From assembly GCA_039654915.1 (NCBI GenBank), contig CM077598.1, positions 72,568,041 to 72,632,040 on the forward strand: DNA of 64,000 nucleotides, read 5' to 3'. Positions 22,993 to 33,712 of this stretch are shown here, piece by piece. This DNA is from Aquilaria yunnanensis. Lineage: Eukaryota; Streptophyta; Magnoliopsida; Malvales; Thymelaeaceae. The notes below the pieces were generated by a model, which was given only the letters and a program-made list of their open reading frames with translations, was not told the origin of the DNA and did not search any database. Both the position numbers and the translations under genes were made by a program. Positions within the stretch are counted from its first letter, which is position 1; each line of letters starts with the position of its first letter.

Positions 22993-25459
22993 TGTTACGG
23001 CCCTTCTAGAGGGAGGTAAGGACTTTAGAATTTAGTTTAGAAGTTTAATTTAAGTTTGCCTAGCAAGAATTAAGAAGTTTGCCAAAGTTCACTAAGTTCC
23101 GACAAGAATAAAGCTCTGAACTAAGTTCAGGGGCAAAATGGTACCCTGAATGGCCGGGACGAGTCCCGAGTGTTTTAAAATGAATTTTTAGAACTTAACT
23201 TTTAACCTTAACTCAAACTCAACAAATAGACAAGAATTTAATCAAGAACTGTTAAGTTACAAAGATGGGGGACCTAATTGCACAAAATTTGAAACCTTGG
23301 TGGTTTGAGGGGTTAAGTGGAGTTTAAGAAGAGGGAAGAAGGGTTTGGAGCTACATAACCCATTTTCCAGCTTCTCCACTCCATTTCTCTCTCAAATTAA
23401 GCTTGGAATCAAAAGCTTTTGGTGCCAAAAGGTGCAATTAAGGGTGTATAAGCTTGGAGGATACATTTTCAAGCTTGAATCCTTGTTTTTGAAGCTTGAA
23501 AGGGCATTTTTCTCCATCCCCTGTTTTTGAACGAGGTATGATTTATGTTCTTGATTGAATTCGTGTTATTTGGTTGATTGGAAGCTTGAGTTTTGGTTGA
23601 AAGATGTGTTTTTGATGTTTAGGAGCTTTGTTTTGGTTTGAATTTGTGTAGAACTTTGGAAGCTTGTTTGGAAGAGGAAGGGTTCGAATTCTTGCTTGTT
23701 CTTGGTGTTAAGGTAAGGGAGAAAGTGTTTTTAAGTTGTTGGATTGTTTTTGAATTGAAATGGATTGAGAAAGTTGAGTAATTTTTGGTTATGGTGTGAA
23801 GAAACGTTTTGGGAATTATGGTGGACTAGCTATGTTCGAAGGATTGGTTTGATGCTTCTAATGCATCATAGTTTGGCTTTGATAGTTGGTTTTGTTCCTT
23901 GCAACATGTACTTCACGTGTATGAAATTTGGTAACTTTTGATGCATGTTTGCTATATGTATTTGGTTGCCAAAGTTCGAAGCAGCAAATGGCCGAATTCT
24001 GCATTTCTGCAGAATTGGCGACGCGGCGCCAATTGGCCCGAAAATTGGCGACGCGTCGCCAATTCAATTTTTCTTCACAGAGCGTTTGTTCGCTGGCGAC
24101 GCGTCGCCAATTCCTTTTTGCCTTTGGCGACGCGGCGCCAACACCTAAAAATGGGGGGTTTGACTTTTTGCTGCGTTGACCCGACCGAGACTACGGAAGG
24201 CTTGGAACGTGCCTAAGGGTCCGAGGATCCCGATGGTACTCCGAAAGTTCCGAAAGTCCCACCGGAAGTATGAGTTTTCTTGAACTGTTTGAGGTAAGTA
24301 AGTTGCTTAGGCAACAAGTAAGGAAACAAATGTTGCAATTGAACTTAATTAACTATCAATAGCTCAGGTGAGAGGTTTAGAACCCTCGTCGGCCTAGCCG
24401 TGCGGTAGCCACGAGGCCCCGAGGCGAAACCTTGTTCATCTAGTTTACATCAAAGAGGCCCTGCGGCCTAGTCTACAAGTCCCATCATAAATTCCCCTGC
24501 ATAACAACTAGGTGAGAGGTTCTATGTTTGAATGAGGCTTGCTAAGGTTCGCCCTTGAGCCATATGATAGGTTGCTAAGTGATAGCGCTTGGCCTATATT
24601 TCAGGTTGCTAAGTGATTGCACTTGGCCTGATACAGAGGACTACTTGAGGAGAGGTCTACCGACCTAGTGTATATATATATAACTAGTACCCTCATGCTG
24701 TGTGAGCTCGCAGCCAGAGTCCTAGTAATTTTTCTTGCAGGTACATCGAAGACCCTTACTGAGAATGTTGAATTCTCACTCCCTGTTTGTTATGCAGAGT
24801 CTGGAGTAGCAGGACCGGATAATCGCTGAGGATTATCACGGTAGTACCTTTTTGTCTGTAAAGGTACGGTAGTTGAGAAACTTTAAGTTTCTAGCTTGCT
24901 TAAGTGATTAGTTGGTCTGTTGGTCAGGCTGTGGTACTAACTTGCTTCTTCCTTTGGCTGCAGAGCCTAGTAGCACTTGGCAAAGGACTCGTGAGACTTG
25001 CCACTGGGACAGGAGTCCAAAGTGGGAGCTAGGGTAAAAGATCTCAGCAAAGTCTTGTATTTTGATACAGTACTTTATTTTGCCTCCAGTATTTATGTTA
25101 TAAAGAGTCCTTGACTCAGGGGATTGTTCTCTGGGTGAGAGCATTAGTTACTTATGTATAAATGCTTTCACGAGCGGTGTATGTGTAGTTAATCACTCAA
25201 AGGTTGATTTTGATATGCTTTGGCATTTTGTATTTTATTTATATAGAATTTTACTTAGCCGGCTAAATGTCTAAATGATTAAATGTTTTATGGTTTTAAC
25301 AAACCAAGTCAAAGCATAAGTGCATACATATTGCATTTCTAGGTTAATCAACTAGTAGCATTGGATTTAATCCACACACATAACCAGCTAGCCAATTACA
25401 ATCCACCGTGAGACAAACGCTCACAGGGTATCCCGGGCAGGGGCACGGGGATCGTGTCA
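22993..25459 (+). mobile_element. Long solo LTR (2467 bp) in element D RT
   Basis: Starts TGTTACGGCCC and ends GATCGTGTCA. The flanks are GCAGC (22988-22992) and GCAGT (25460-25464), a 5-bp TSD with one change, and removing it restores D's RT frame. No internal region, primer site or second copy, so it is a solo LTR. The length and ends resemble LTRs of Tekay/Del-type chromoviruses; that assignment is a guess from LTR form. Its last part is related to fragment K at 59192-59449. Confidence 0.88.
24013..24141 (+). repeat. Cluster of four GC-rich palindromes
   Basis: Four copies of a palindrome built on TGGCGACGCGTCGCCA at 24013-24034, 24043-24064, 24094-24112 and 24124-24141. Copies 2 and 3 are perfect in the core; copies 1 and 4 have GCGGCG in place of GCGTCG. 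They sit in otherwise AT-rich LTR sequence. Confidence 0.9.
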
Positions 25460-28296
25460 GCAGTAGCAAACTTCGGATGTGCATCGACTTTAGAAACTTG
25501 AACGATGCCTGCCCGAAAGACTCATACCCTCTTCCGCCAATAGACCAACTGGTAGACTCAACTGCCGAATACGGGCTCCTAAGTTTCCTAGACGCCTTCA
25601 GTGGCTACCATCAAATAAGGATGGACCCCGAAGATGAAGAAAAAACCGCCTTCATCACCGAGGGAGGAACATACTGCTACGTCAGGATGCCCTTCGGGCT
25701 TAAAAATGCAGGAGCCACCTACCAAAGGTTGATGAACAAGGTCTTTAAGGACCAAATGGGGAGAAACATGGAGGTGTATGTTGACGATATGATAGTCAAA
25801 AGCAAGCTCCCCCGCAACCACGTTGCAGATCTAGCTCAGAGCCTTTGGGATTTGTCTCAATCCTGAAAAATGCATGTTCGGGGTGACCTCGGGAAAGTTC
25901 CTTGGGTACATGGTATCCGAAAGAGGCATCGATGCTAACCCCAAAAAAATTAAGGCCCTGCTCGAGTTCCGAACTCTTGCCATAGTAAAAGATGTGCAGA
26001 GACTCACCGGAAGAATAACCTCTCTTAGCAGGTTCATTTCCAGGTACGGAGATAGGTGTCGGCCTTTCTTCAAAGTCCTCACTAAGGCAGCAAAAAAGGA
26101 AGGCAACCTTGGAAGGGATGATCATCCTTGGGATCAAGACTGCCAAAAAGCCTGGGAAGAACTCAAAATCTACCTAGCCAGCCTGCCGACTCTGCGACAA
26201 CCTCGCGAGGGAGAGCCCCTCGTATTATACCTCGCCGTCACGGAAAAAGCTGTGAGCTCGGTCCTCGTGAAAGAAGAAGGGCCAAAACAATGGCCGGTCT
26301 ACTATGTAAGCAAATCCCTGCATGGCACCGAAGTCAGGTACCCTCTGCTGCAAAAAGCTATATATGCCTTGGTGCTTGCAGGGAGAAGGCTGCGACCATA
26401 CTTTCAGGCTCACCCCATCATCGTCCGAAGTAGCCTACCACTACGGGACGTTATGAGGAAAGTGGATTATTCGGGAAGGCTCTCCAAGTGGTGTATAGAG
26501 CTTGGCGAACACGATATCACCTATGAACCTCCGAAGGCCATAAAAGCTCAAGCACTGGCAGAATTCATTGCCGAAATACCCACCACTTAGGACAGTCATC
26601 CAGATCTGAACGAAGGTGAGCCAGAATGGACATTACATGTTGACGGAGCCTCGAGGTCCGAACACCAGGGAGCTGGGGTAATTATCAGAGGCCCCGAATG
26701 CCTAGAGGTAATGAAGGCTATCAAGTTTAGCTTCAATGTCACTAACAATGTGGCTGAGTATGAGGCCCTCATAGTGGGATTACGACTGGCCAGAAAAATT
26801 GGCGTGAGAAACTTAAAGGCTCACAGCGATTCCCAGCTAATAGTTCGGCAGACGGCAGGAGACTCTGGGGCGAAGGACCCAACCTTGGCAAAATACCACG
26901 AGCTGGTAGCAAAACTCATTCAAGAGTTTGACGCCGTACGGATCGAAAATGTACCTCGGTGGAAAAACACCAAAGCAAACTGCTTGGCGAAGTCAAAGAC
27001 CTACACCGAGGTGCTAGACCATCCGAGCATCTCAGTACTGAGCATAGCGACCTCAGGAAAAGGATGGAGGGATCCAATAAAAAGGTACCTCGCGGAAAAT
27101 GTGCTCCCCGAAGACCCCGGTGACGCTGCAAAACTGCGAAGGCGCTCCGGCCGTTTCTTCCTAATCGGTGAAGAACTATACCGACAGGGATACGCGAATC
27201 CGCTGCAAAGATGTGTGAACGAAGAGGATACTGAAATGATCCTTGAAGAAGTCCACAAAGGCATGTGTGGTTCACACATTGGAACTGATGCCCTGGCGGC
27301 AGTGATACTCCGCCAGGGATACTTCTGGCCCTAAGAAAGGACGCAAGGCAGTTCGTTTGGAAATGCGGTAGTTGCCAGAGACACGCGAACATCCAGAGGG
27401 CACCCTCGGAAATGGTAACTTTGGCTGACTATCCCTGGCCCTTCGCAGTCTGGGGTATAGACCTTATTGGGCCACTCCCCTCAGCGCCCGGAGGCGTGAA
27501 ATTCTGCGTGTTAGTAGTAGACTATTTCTCCAAATGGGTCGAGGCAGAACCGCTGGCAACTATCTCGGTGAAAGATGCGCAAAAGTTTGTATGGAAGAAC
27601 ATCGTATGTAGATTCGGCATACCGAGGGTACTAGTGGCTGATAATGGATCTCAATTCATAGACAAAGGATTCCAGGAATTTATCAGCGACCTCGGAATAA
27701 AGATGCACTTCGCCCCAGTAGCTCACCCCCAAAGCAACGGGCAGGTGGAGGTATCTAACAGGACCATAAAAGATGGCCTGAAAAAGAGACTGGGGGAAGC
27801 AAAAGGGAAATGGCCAGGAGAACTCCAAAGCGTATTATGGAGTTACCGAACGACTCCCCGAAGAGCCACAGGGGAGACTCCCTTCTCACTCATCTTCGGA
27901 ACAGAGGCCATCATCCCTATCGAGATAGTTAGACCATCAGTATGGGTGCAAGTATTTGATGAAGGTGGAAACGACCTTGGCCTAAGAACGAAGCTCGACC
28001 ACGTCGGCGAACACAGAGAAATAGTTGAGCTGAGAAGAAAAGCTTTCCAGCAAAGAGTGGCCGTGGCTATAAATTTACGAGCCAGGCCAAAAGAAATCAA
28101 GAAAGAGGACCTCGTTCTCCGAAAGGCTGACTTTGCACCTCGAAAGCCATCCCACGGAGTACATCGCGCGAACTGGGAAGGACCTTATCTGGTTCTTGCC
28201 GAAGTACGAAAAGGCGTGTACAAACTTGGCGACACCGAAGGCATAGAATTGAAAAACACTTGGCACTCAGACGCCCTGAAGAAATTCTACGCTTAA

Positions 28297-28768
28297 GATG
28301 GAGCGAAAGGATTGTGTTGAACAAAAAATATCCTAAGTACAGAATGTCCTTGAGAAAAATTCTTAAGTGTACAAAATTGTGCAAAACAGAATTCCGCGAA
28401 GGTGTTCGCCGTGATAAAGTGCAGATGTGACTTTCCAAAGTCCCTTGAGCCATCACGCTCGGAAAATGGAAAAAATCTCACGAAAGTACCCACCGCAACA
28501 AGCGCAGAATAGTTTTCCGAAGTCTTTTGAGTGAACGCGTTCGGGACGAAAGGAAATAGAAGGAATCGCAAAAAGACTTAGTCAAATTTTTCTTACTTTC
28601 CGAAAAGTCTCTTGAGCGACCTTGTTCGGGACGATGGAAATGCAAAATCTTGCAAAAAAGACTTAGCCAAAAAATATTCATTGAGAATGATCAGGCTTAC
28701 AAAGAAGAAGTCCCAAAGAAGGAGCACAAAAATGAAGAAAAAAAAAAGGAGAAGGCCCCTAAAATAGC
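28297..28768. other. Element D spacer between convergent pol and antisense gene
   Basis: No gene. Contains repeated units of the form CGAAGTCTTTTGAG...GTTCGGGACGA (about 28430-28460, 28515-28555, 28595-28635), the counterpart of the 51-bp repeats in C. Confidence 0.6.
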
Positions 28769-31700
28769 CTAAGAGTTCTCGGCGTCCCGGGAGCCACCAA
28801 CCTCTGTGCCCTTTTCCACCACCTTCGGCGCCGGAATTATGGAAGGCAGGTTCAGGTGCTCAATTTTTGACCAGGACCACCGAGGCCCCTCGGGAATGTT
28901 CAGAGCTTCCAAAAAAGAGAGGTCCAGACCTGGGAACCTCTGAACGACTTCGTGCCGAGCAAGGCAGAACCCGTACTGGATGGCGACCTTGGTCATTTGG
29001 TTGGATTTTTCCTTCTCAACCTAAAGGTCCTCGAGCTCGTCCTTCAAATCTGCAACCTCCTTCTTCAGCGCCTTCATCCTCTTCTTCACGTCGGGCTCCT
29101 TCTTTGAAGACTTGACCTCGGCTTCAAGAGCGTTTTTCTCAGCCACCAACGACAGTATGAGATTGTCAGAATCTGACTTATCCTTGAGAAGGTCTTGGTT
29201 GGTAGCGAGCATCCCCGCCACCTGATCGCCGAGGTAAGCAATCTTCTGGGAGGAGTCCTTCTCAAGGTCTTCCTTTTCCTTCCGGAACCCTTCACGAAGG
29301 GCAGTAATTTCTTTCTTCGCAGCATCTGGCAGCTGCTGGTTCTTGGCGGTCAATTCCGAGCACGTGACTTTCGCTTTTTCTAAGGCCTCTAAGGCTGAAG
29401 CTCGGAACGCCGTCTGCCTGGCTACCCGAACTCGGAGAAAGCCGGCGTACCCCAACAGCTGCGAAAAGATGAACGCAAGGTCAGTAAGAGCCAAGCACTT
29501 AGGAAAAATTGAAGGGAAAAAGGTGTGAAAAGCATACATGAGCAGCATGCTCGGTAATTTTCACGGCGAGGGTGTCATCGCCCGGATGGGCCGCCGCAAT
29601 AGCCTTGAAGGAGGCCTCTGTAAGCACCTCCTTCGAAATCTGCTTCGCCATTTGAGGACAGTCCTTGGAGTACAAGTTCATGTCCTCCGTGAACGTCCAG
29701 AAAGGCTCTTTGGGTATCTTCCCTTGCGGGACTTTGGCATCGCGAAGGGCCCGCTTCTTCGCGTGTTCGGCCGCCCAGTTCGGAGTAAGCAACTCCTCTG
29801 CATGGGGAAAACGAGAAGCAGGTCAAAGACAAAGGAAATTTCAGAAAAACAAAAGAGTCATACTTGTTCTGAAAACAACAAACCTGGCGGCACTTCGATC
29901 ACGACGTCCTAAGAGTCCTGAGACTCCTCGGTCGAAATCCCCTTTGCCTTTCTTCCTGCACCGCTCCTCGGCAGAAGGAGCCTCTACCACGACCTCTAGA
30001 AGGGCCTGTGGCGCGGAAGGGCTCTGTGGAGGGACATCGGTGGAAGGAACCTCGGCAGCGGCAGGGACCTCGGCAGCAGCCTCGGGCGGCGAAATCTCGG
30101 CTGCCCCAGGCTCTTCGGCAGCCTCCTCGGAAATTTCTTGCTGAGGAAGCTGGGCAGTTTTCTTTGCCCGTTTCGCTGAAGGACCAGCGCCAGTAGACTT
30201 CCGCCTTCGGGAAGCCGCCTTCTTTGTCTGGTCACCCTTCTCCACCTGGTCAGAAAAAAGGGACTTGTAGAATCCAGCAGTCCCGTCCCCCATCTCTGAA
30301 AAAGAAAAAAGACATCAGCGTAAGTCCGAGAGAAAAACTGCAAGGGAGTAGAAGATAGCTTACTTTCGAAAAGCGTTTCGAAAGAAACTTCCTCCCGAAG
30401 GAGCTGCACCAACCAGGAGTCCTTCCCGGCGATAGCAGGAGCTGGCATCTCGAGGTTAGTCTCATGCTCCTTAACCACAACTAACTCCCGAAGGACCTCT
30501 TCGGCCGTCAACCTCCAGTTAATGGGGAAGGGGTACAGGGACCGCGGAGCGACCTCGGGAGCCCAATCGGAGACGGTGTGAATACGTCCGTCGAAGTCCG
30601 CTAACACGGGAGCCAACTCTGGAGTCAGCAGTATCCTCGGATCAACGACGTCCACATCCAACTTTCCCCGAGCCCATTTGGTCAGAACATACGACCATGC
30701 CTCATCTATCTTTAGGAAGACAAATTTCTGTTGCCACCCTCGCCAACTGTCTTTAGTGGCAAAAGTGAACATGAATTTTTTGCTCCCGGATCCCCGAGGT
30801 AGCATAAAATAGAAGCCACCCTTCGGGACTGATGGCCAGGGGCCTCATCGTTTATAGTCATGGTGACTGGTGGAGAGACTTCTGGGAGGAAGAACGCCTT
30901 GTGGAATGGACAGCCCGAAGGAGAGTGCCTGAAAGCTCAGAAACAAAGGGTTAGGAGTCCCCCGGAGTGTTTTTCCGGGGGGGGAGCCTCCGACGCCCAA
31001 GTCAGTGGTGGCTGAGAAAAGGCAGAGGAAATAGCACAAAGGGCTGAAGAGTCTCGCCTGGTAGTTTTCTCAGAGTGTGGGAGCAGTGTTTGGCCAACCA
31101 ACCAGCCTCCTGCCCAGTATTAATTCCTGGTATTTGTAGGAGCGCCTAGCCCGTTCAGATCACAACATGTGTTCGGTCGGATGTTGCCTGAGTTTCTGGG
31201 CGTAGGAGACAGATAACTGGTAGCAAGTTGTCCTGAGCCACGTGCTGAGATGGGCCATGATGTGATTCTGATGGCGTCCGTATGTCAGAGTGCCTACTCA
31301 GGCGACTTTATGACGTCTGCGAAAGGACGTGTCAGAGGCTTCGTTAAATGCTTCCATAAATGCTCCTGCCGTACTCCCGAGGTCCCTAAGTGAGGTCGTC
31401 CTCTAGTACGGACAGAGCCTCTTCGGGAAACAAGCCCTCAGTTCGGGGGTTCCCAGTTTCAGGGAGTTCCGCCTTCGGGGATATCATGTTCGGCTCGCTA
31501 TGTCTGGTGCCGTTTTTCCGAAGGCGATATGTTCACAACCTTGGGGGGGCGAGTAGTGCCCTCGGGGCTTCCTGGCGTGCCGGGCTAGGAGCTCTTCGGC
31601 TCTCTCCCGAGGTGCCTGATCGCACCTTTTCTCGGGTAGCACCAGCTTCTTCTGGCCATCATTGTGGCAGGGAGTTCGGCCAGATAGAGGCGATAGCGTT

Positions 31701-32080
31701 TGGCTATCAGGGACCACGAAGAGCTTGTAGTACTGCATGAAAATTACTAAATGGGGTTTTATCCCGAAGATGCCACACATACAGAGGAAGGCGTTAAAAT
31801 AGCAGTACGAGTTCGGGGGAAGCTGATTCGCAGCAATGCCATGAAATTGGCAGAACTTGCAAACCATCTTCAGGGGAGGATACCGAAGTCCGGCCTTCAG
31901 CTGGGCTCAAAAAACGATAACCTCATTACTATGGTTTGAAAAAGCATAGTGGTCAGATCGTGGCAGCCGGGTAATGGCGTAAGAGGGAAGAAAGAACTTC
32001 TTCTTCCACCTCTCTAATTTTTTAGCGGTGGTGCAACAAGGATGAGATAAAAGAGGTTGCCAGCTCTCAGGGATAGGCAT
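28769..32080 (-). pseudogene. Element D antisense gene, four exons, split by solo LTR F
   Basis: Minus-strand exons 32080-30364 (cut by F at 30830-31709), 30295-29884, 29797-29538 and 29458-28769. Introns of 68, 86 and 79 nt are GT-AG at the same positions as in A and C. The start MPIPESWQPL aligns with C; in-frame ATGs also exist upstream (to 32131). Exon 1 has the PPNSYCYFNAF and LPRGSGSKKF...TKDSW blocks. Exon 2 is Ala/Pro/Glu-rich. Exon 3 has WTFTEDMNLYSKDC. Exon 4 is a coiled coil ending with the CLARHEVVQRFPGLDLSFLEAL block. Breaks: TGA at 31907-31909 (a CGA codon by comparison), one extra base near 29940, TAG at 29021-29023 and the F insertion. Same family as the antisense genes of A and C; function unknown. 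Confidence 0.85.
30830..31709 (-). mobile_element. Solo LTR F
   Basis: An 880-bp Tat LTR on the minus strand (complement of TGATAGCCAAACGC at 31709, complement of GGCCATCA at 30830) with perfect TSD GGGAC (30825-30829 and 31710-31714). It splits exon 1 of D's antisense gene, and the coding sequence rejoins at the TSD. It is very close to the LTR at 1-524. Confidence 0.95.
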
Positions 32081-32336
32081 TTTGGACAAAAAAATGAGCT
32101 CGGAAAAAGGAAATAAAACAACTTCCGACAAAAACTAGAAAAAACATAGGTATTAAAAAACTCTGGAAACAAAAAACCCACCAAAAAACTTGCCAAAATC
32201 GGAGGTCGCCATCGTAAAAGGTTGCCGGAAAAAGCTATGTTAAAACAGCTCCGCCGCAAAACCAAGAGAAAGCGCAGAGAAAAGGGCAAACAGGGAAAGA
32301 GCAGAAGCAAAAGCAAAAGGGGCTTATGACGGAATG

Positions 32337-32400
32337 GGCTATTTATTGGCCAAGGGTGGGTAACCGAAACGACGTCATAAGTGCCCTTTGAAGGCGAACC
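32337..32400 (-). promoter_or_regulatory. Element D antisense-gene promoter
   Basis: On the minus strand CCAATAAATAGCCC (TATA-like, about 32336-32349) lies about 265 bp before the ATG at 32080. Upstream is TTATGACGTC with a TGACGT core (about 32370-32380), then GGTTCGCCTTCAAAGG, matching the repeat unit of C. Confidence 0.65.
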
Positions 32401-32612
32401 GTTGCCATAACTGCACTCTGCGCCTGAAAAGACGCGCTCTCTGTAAACGACATGACCCTCCTCCAATGATAGTGTGCCACGTGTCAACCGCCGCGCCAAA
32501 ATAGGGGACACGTCTTCTGACATCCCTAAAAAACTGGGACGCGTCACTCAGACTGACGCGCTTGGCCATCAGATGCGATGCTGCACGGACCTGCAAAAGC
32601 AAAGAAGCAGGT

Positions 32613-32772
32613 TGCCTCGAAGACACCAAAAGATGGGCTATGGCCGAACAGCCCATACCTTCGGGCAAGAGGTGTATCTTCTGCACAGGCTTTGCCTCGG
32701 AGACACCAAAAAACAGGCCAAGGCCGAGCAGCCCACACCTTTGGGCAAGAGGTGTACCTTCGACATAGTTGT
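32613..32772 (-). repeat. 80-bp tandem duplication upstream of D antisense promoter
   Basis: Units 32613-32692 and 32693-32772, each with TGCCTCGRAGACACCAAAA, a GGCC(R)A(R)GCAGCCCA block and GGGCAAGAGGTGTA. Similar but not identical. C has a single copy at the equivalent place. Confidence 0.8.
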
Positions 32773-32842
32773 TACTCTCTATAGACTCCCAAAGAACATC
32801 CTCGGAAAGAAAATGAAACCGAAGTCATCAATTCCGCTTTTC

Positions 32843-32855
32843 GAAGGGGGGCATG
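32843..32855 (+). other. Element D polypurine tract
   Basis: GAAGGGGGGCATG directly before the 3' LTR. Confidence 0.88.
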
Positions 32856-33712
32856 TGATAGCCGAAGGACTATCGCCTCCACCTGGCCGAACACCTGCCA
32901 CCAGAATGGCCAGGAGATTTGGCGCTACTCGGAAAAAGGTGGGATCACACACCTCGGAGAAAAGCCGAAGAGCCCGAGCTCGGCACGCTAGGGAACTTGA
33001 GGATACTATTAGCCCCCCGAGGTAGTAAACAGACCGCCTTCGGAAAAGTGGCACCAGCTAGTGCGGGCCAAACATGATTTTCCCGAAGGCGGAACTCCCT
33101 GAATCTGGGAAGCCCCAAACTGGGGGCATGTTTCCCGAAGTGGCACGGTTCGTACTAGAGGACGACCTCACCCAGGAACCTCGGGAGTACGGTAGGAGCA
33201 TTTAAGGAAGCCTCTGACATGTCGCCCACAGACGTCACAAGCCGCCTCAAAAGGCGCTCTTACACGCCGACGCCATCAAAGTCACATCATGGCCCGTCTC
33301 GTCTCAAGGCTCAAGGAAACCTGCCACCAGCTACTTGTCCTCTACCCCCAAACATTCAGAGAACATCCGACCGAACACGTGTCACGATCTGAATGGGCTG
33401 GACACCTCTATAAATACCTGGGAATACACCCTGGCAAACGGTTGGCAAATATCCCGACTCCTCACTCTGAGAAAATACGACTAGGTGAGTTCACTGAACC
33501 CCTCAGTGCTATTTCCTCCGCCTTCTCTCAGCACCACTGACTTGGGCGTCGGAGGCTCCTCCCCGGAACAACACCCCGGGGACCTCCTAACCCATTTTTT
33601 CTGAACATCTCAGGCACTCTCCCTTGGGTAAACCTGCCACCAGCCGTTCTTCCTCTCCGGGAGTCCCTCCATCAGTCACCATGACTACCAAGGATGAAGC
33701 CCCTGGGCATCA
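32856..33712 (+). repeat. Element D 3' LTR
   Basis: 857 bp, TGATAGCCGAAGGACTATCG to GGGCATCA, very similar to the 5' LTR. It keeps G-box (about 33375), CTATAAATA (about 33408) and the gag ATG (33681). That ATG is in frame with the downstream half of C's exon 4. Confidence 0.95.

Larger units (their letters stand above)
20417..28296 (+). pseudogene. Element D gag-pol, split by a solo LTR
   Basis: The gag frame starts in the LTR and reads through the primer site (HHLAPSVG). Early stops at 20549, near 20639, near 21255, 21327 and 21351 mostly fit C-to-T changes (CAA/CAG/CGA to stop). Zinc knuckle CQFHRDRGHDTEDC lies near 21770-21810 and protease DDGSNTDVLF near 22186-22215. A +1 shift near 22290 follows. 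The frame is cut at 22993 by the solo LTR and resumes at 25465. RT has CIDFRNLNDACPKDSYPLPP and YVDDM, with a small deletion near 25832. RNase H is open 25874-26590. The second, archaeal-type RNase H (VDGAS, AEYEAL, SDSQL) is open to 27334, where two bases are missing. Integrase is open 27412-28296 with the D-D-E residues (WGIDLIG, VADNGSQF, NGQVEVSN). Best-preserved integrase in the window, but not autonomous. Confidence 0.93.
19591..33712 (+). mobile_element. Tat Ty3/gypsy element D, youngest complete copy
   Basis: LTRs 19591-20448 and 32856-33712 (858 and 857 bp, very similar), flanked by TSD CACAC (19586-19590 and 33713-33717) inside exon 4 of C's antisense gene. It contains primer site, gag-pol, spacer, antisense gene and polypurine tract. 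Two later insertions: a 2467-bp solo LTR in the RT region and solo LTR F in the antisense gene. It lies opposite to its host element C. Confidence 0.96.
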
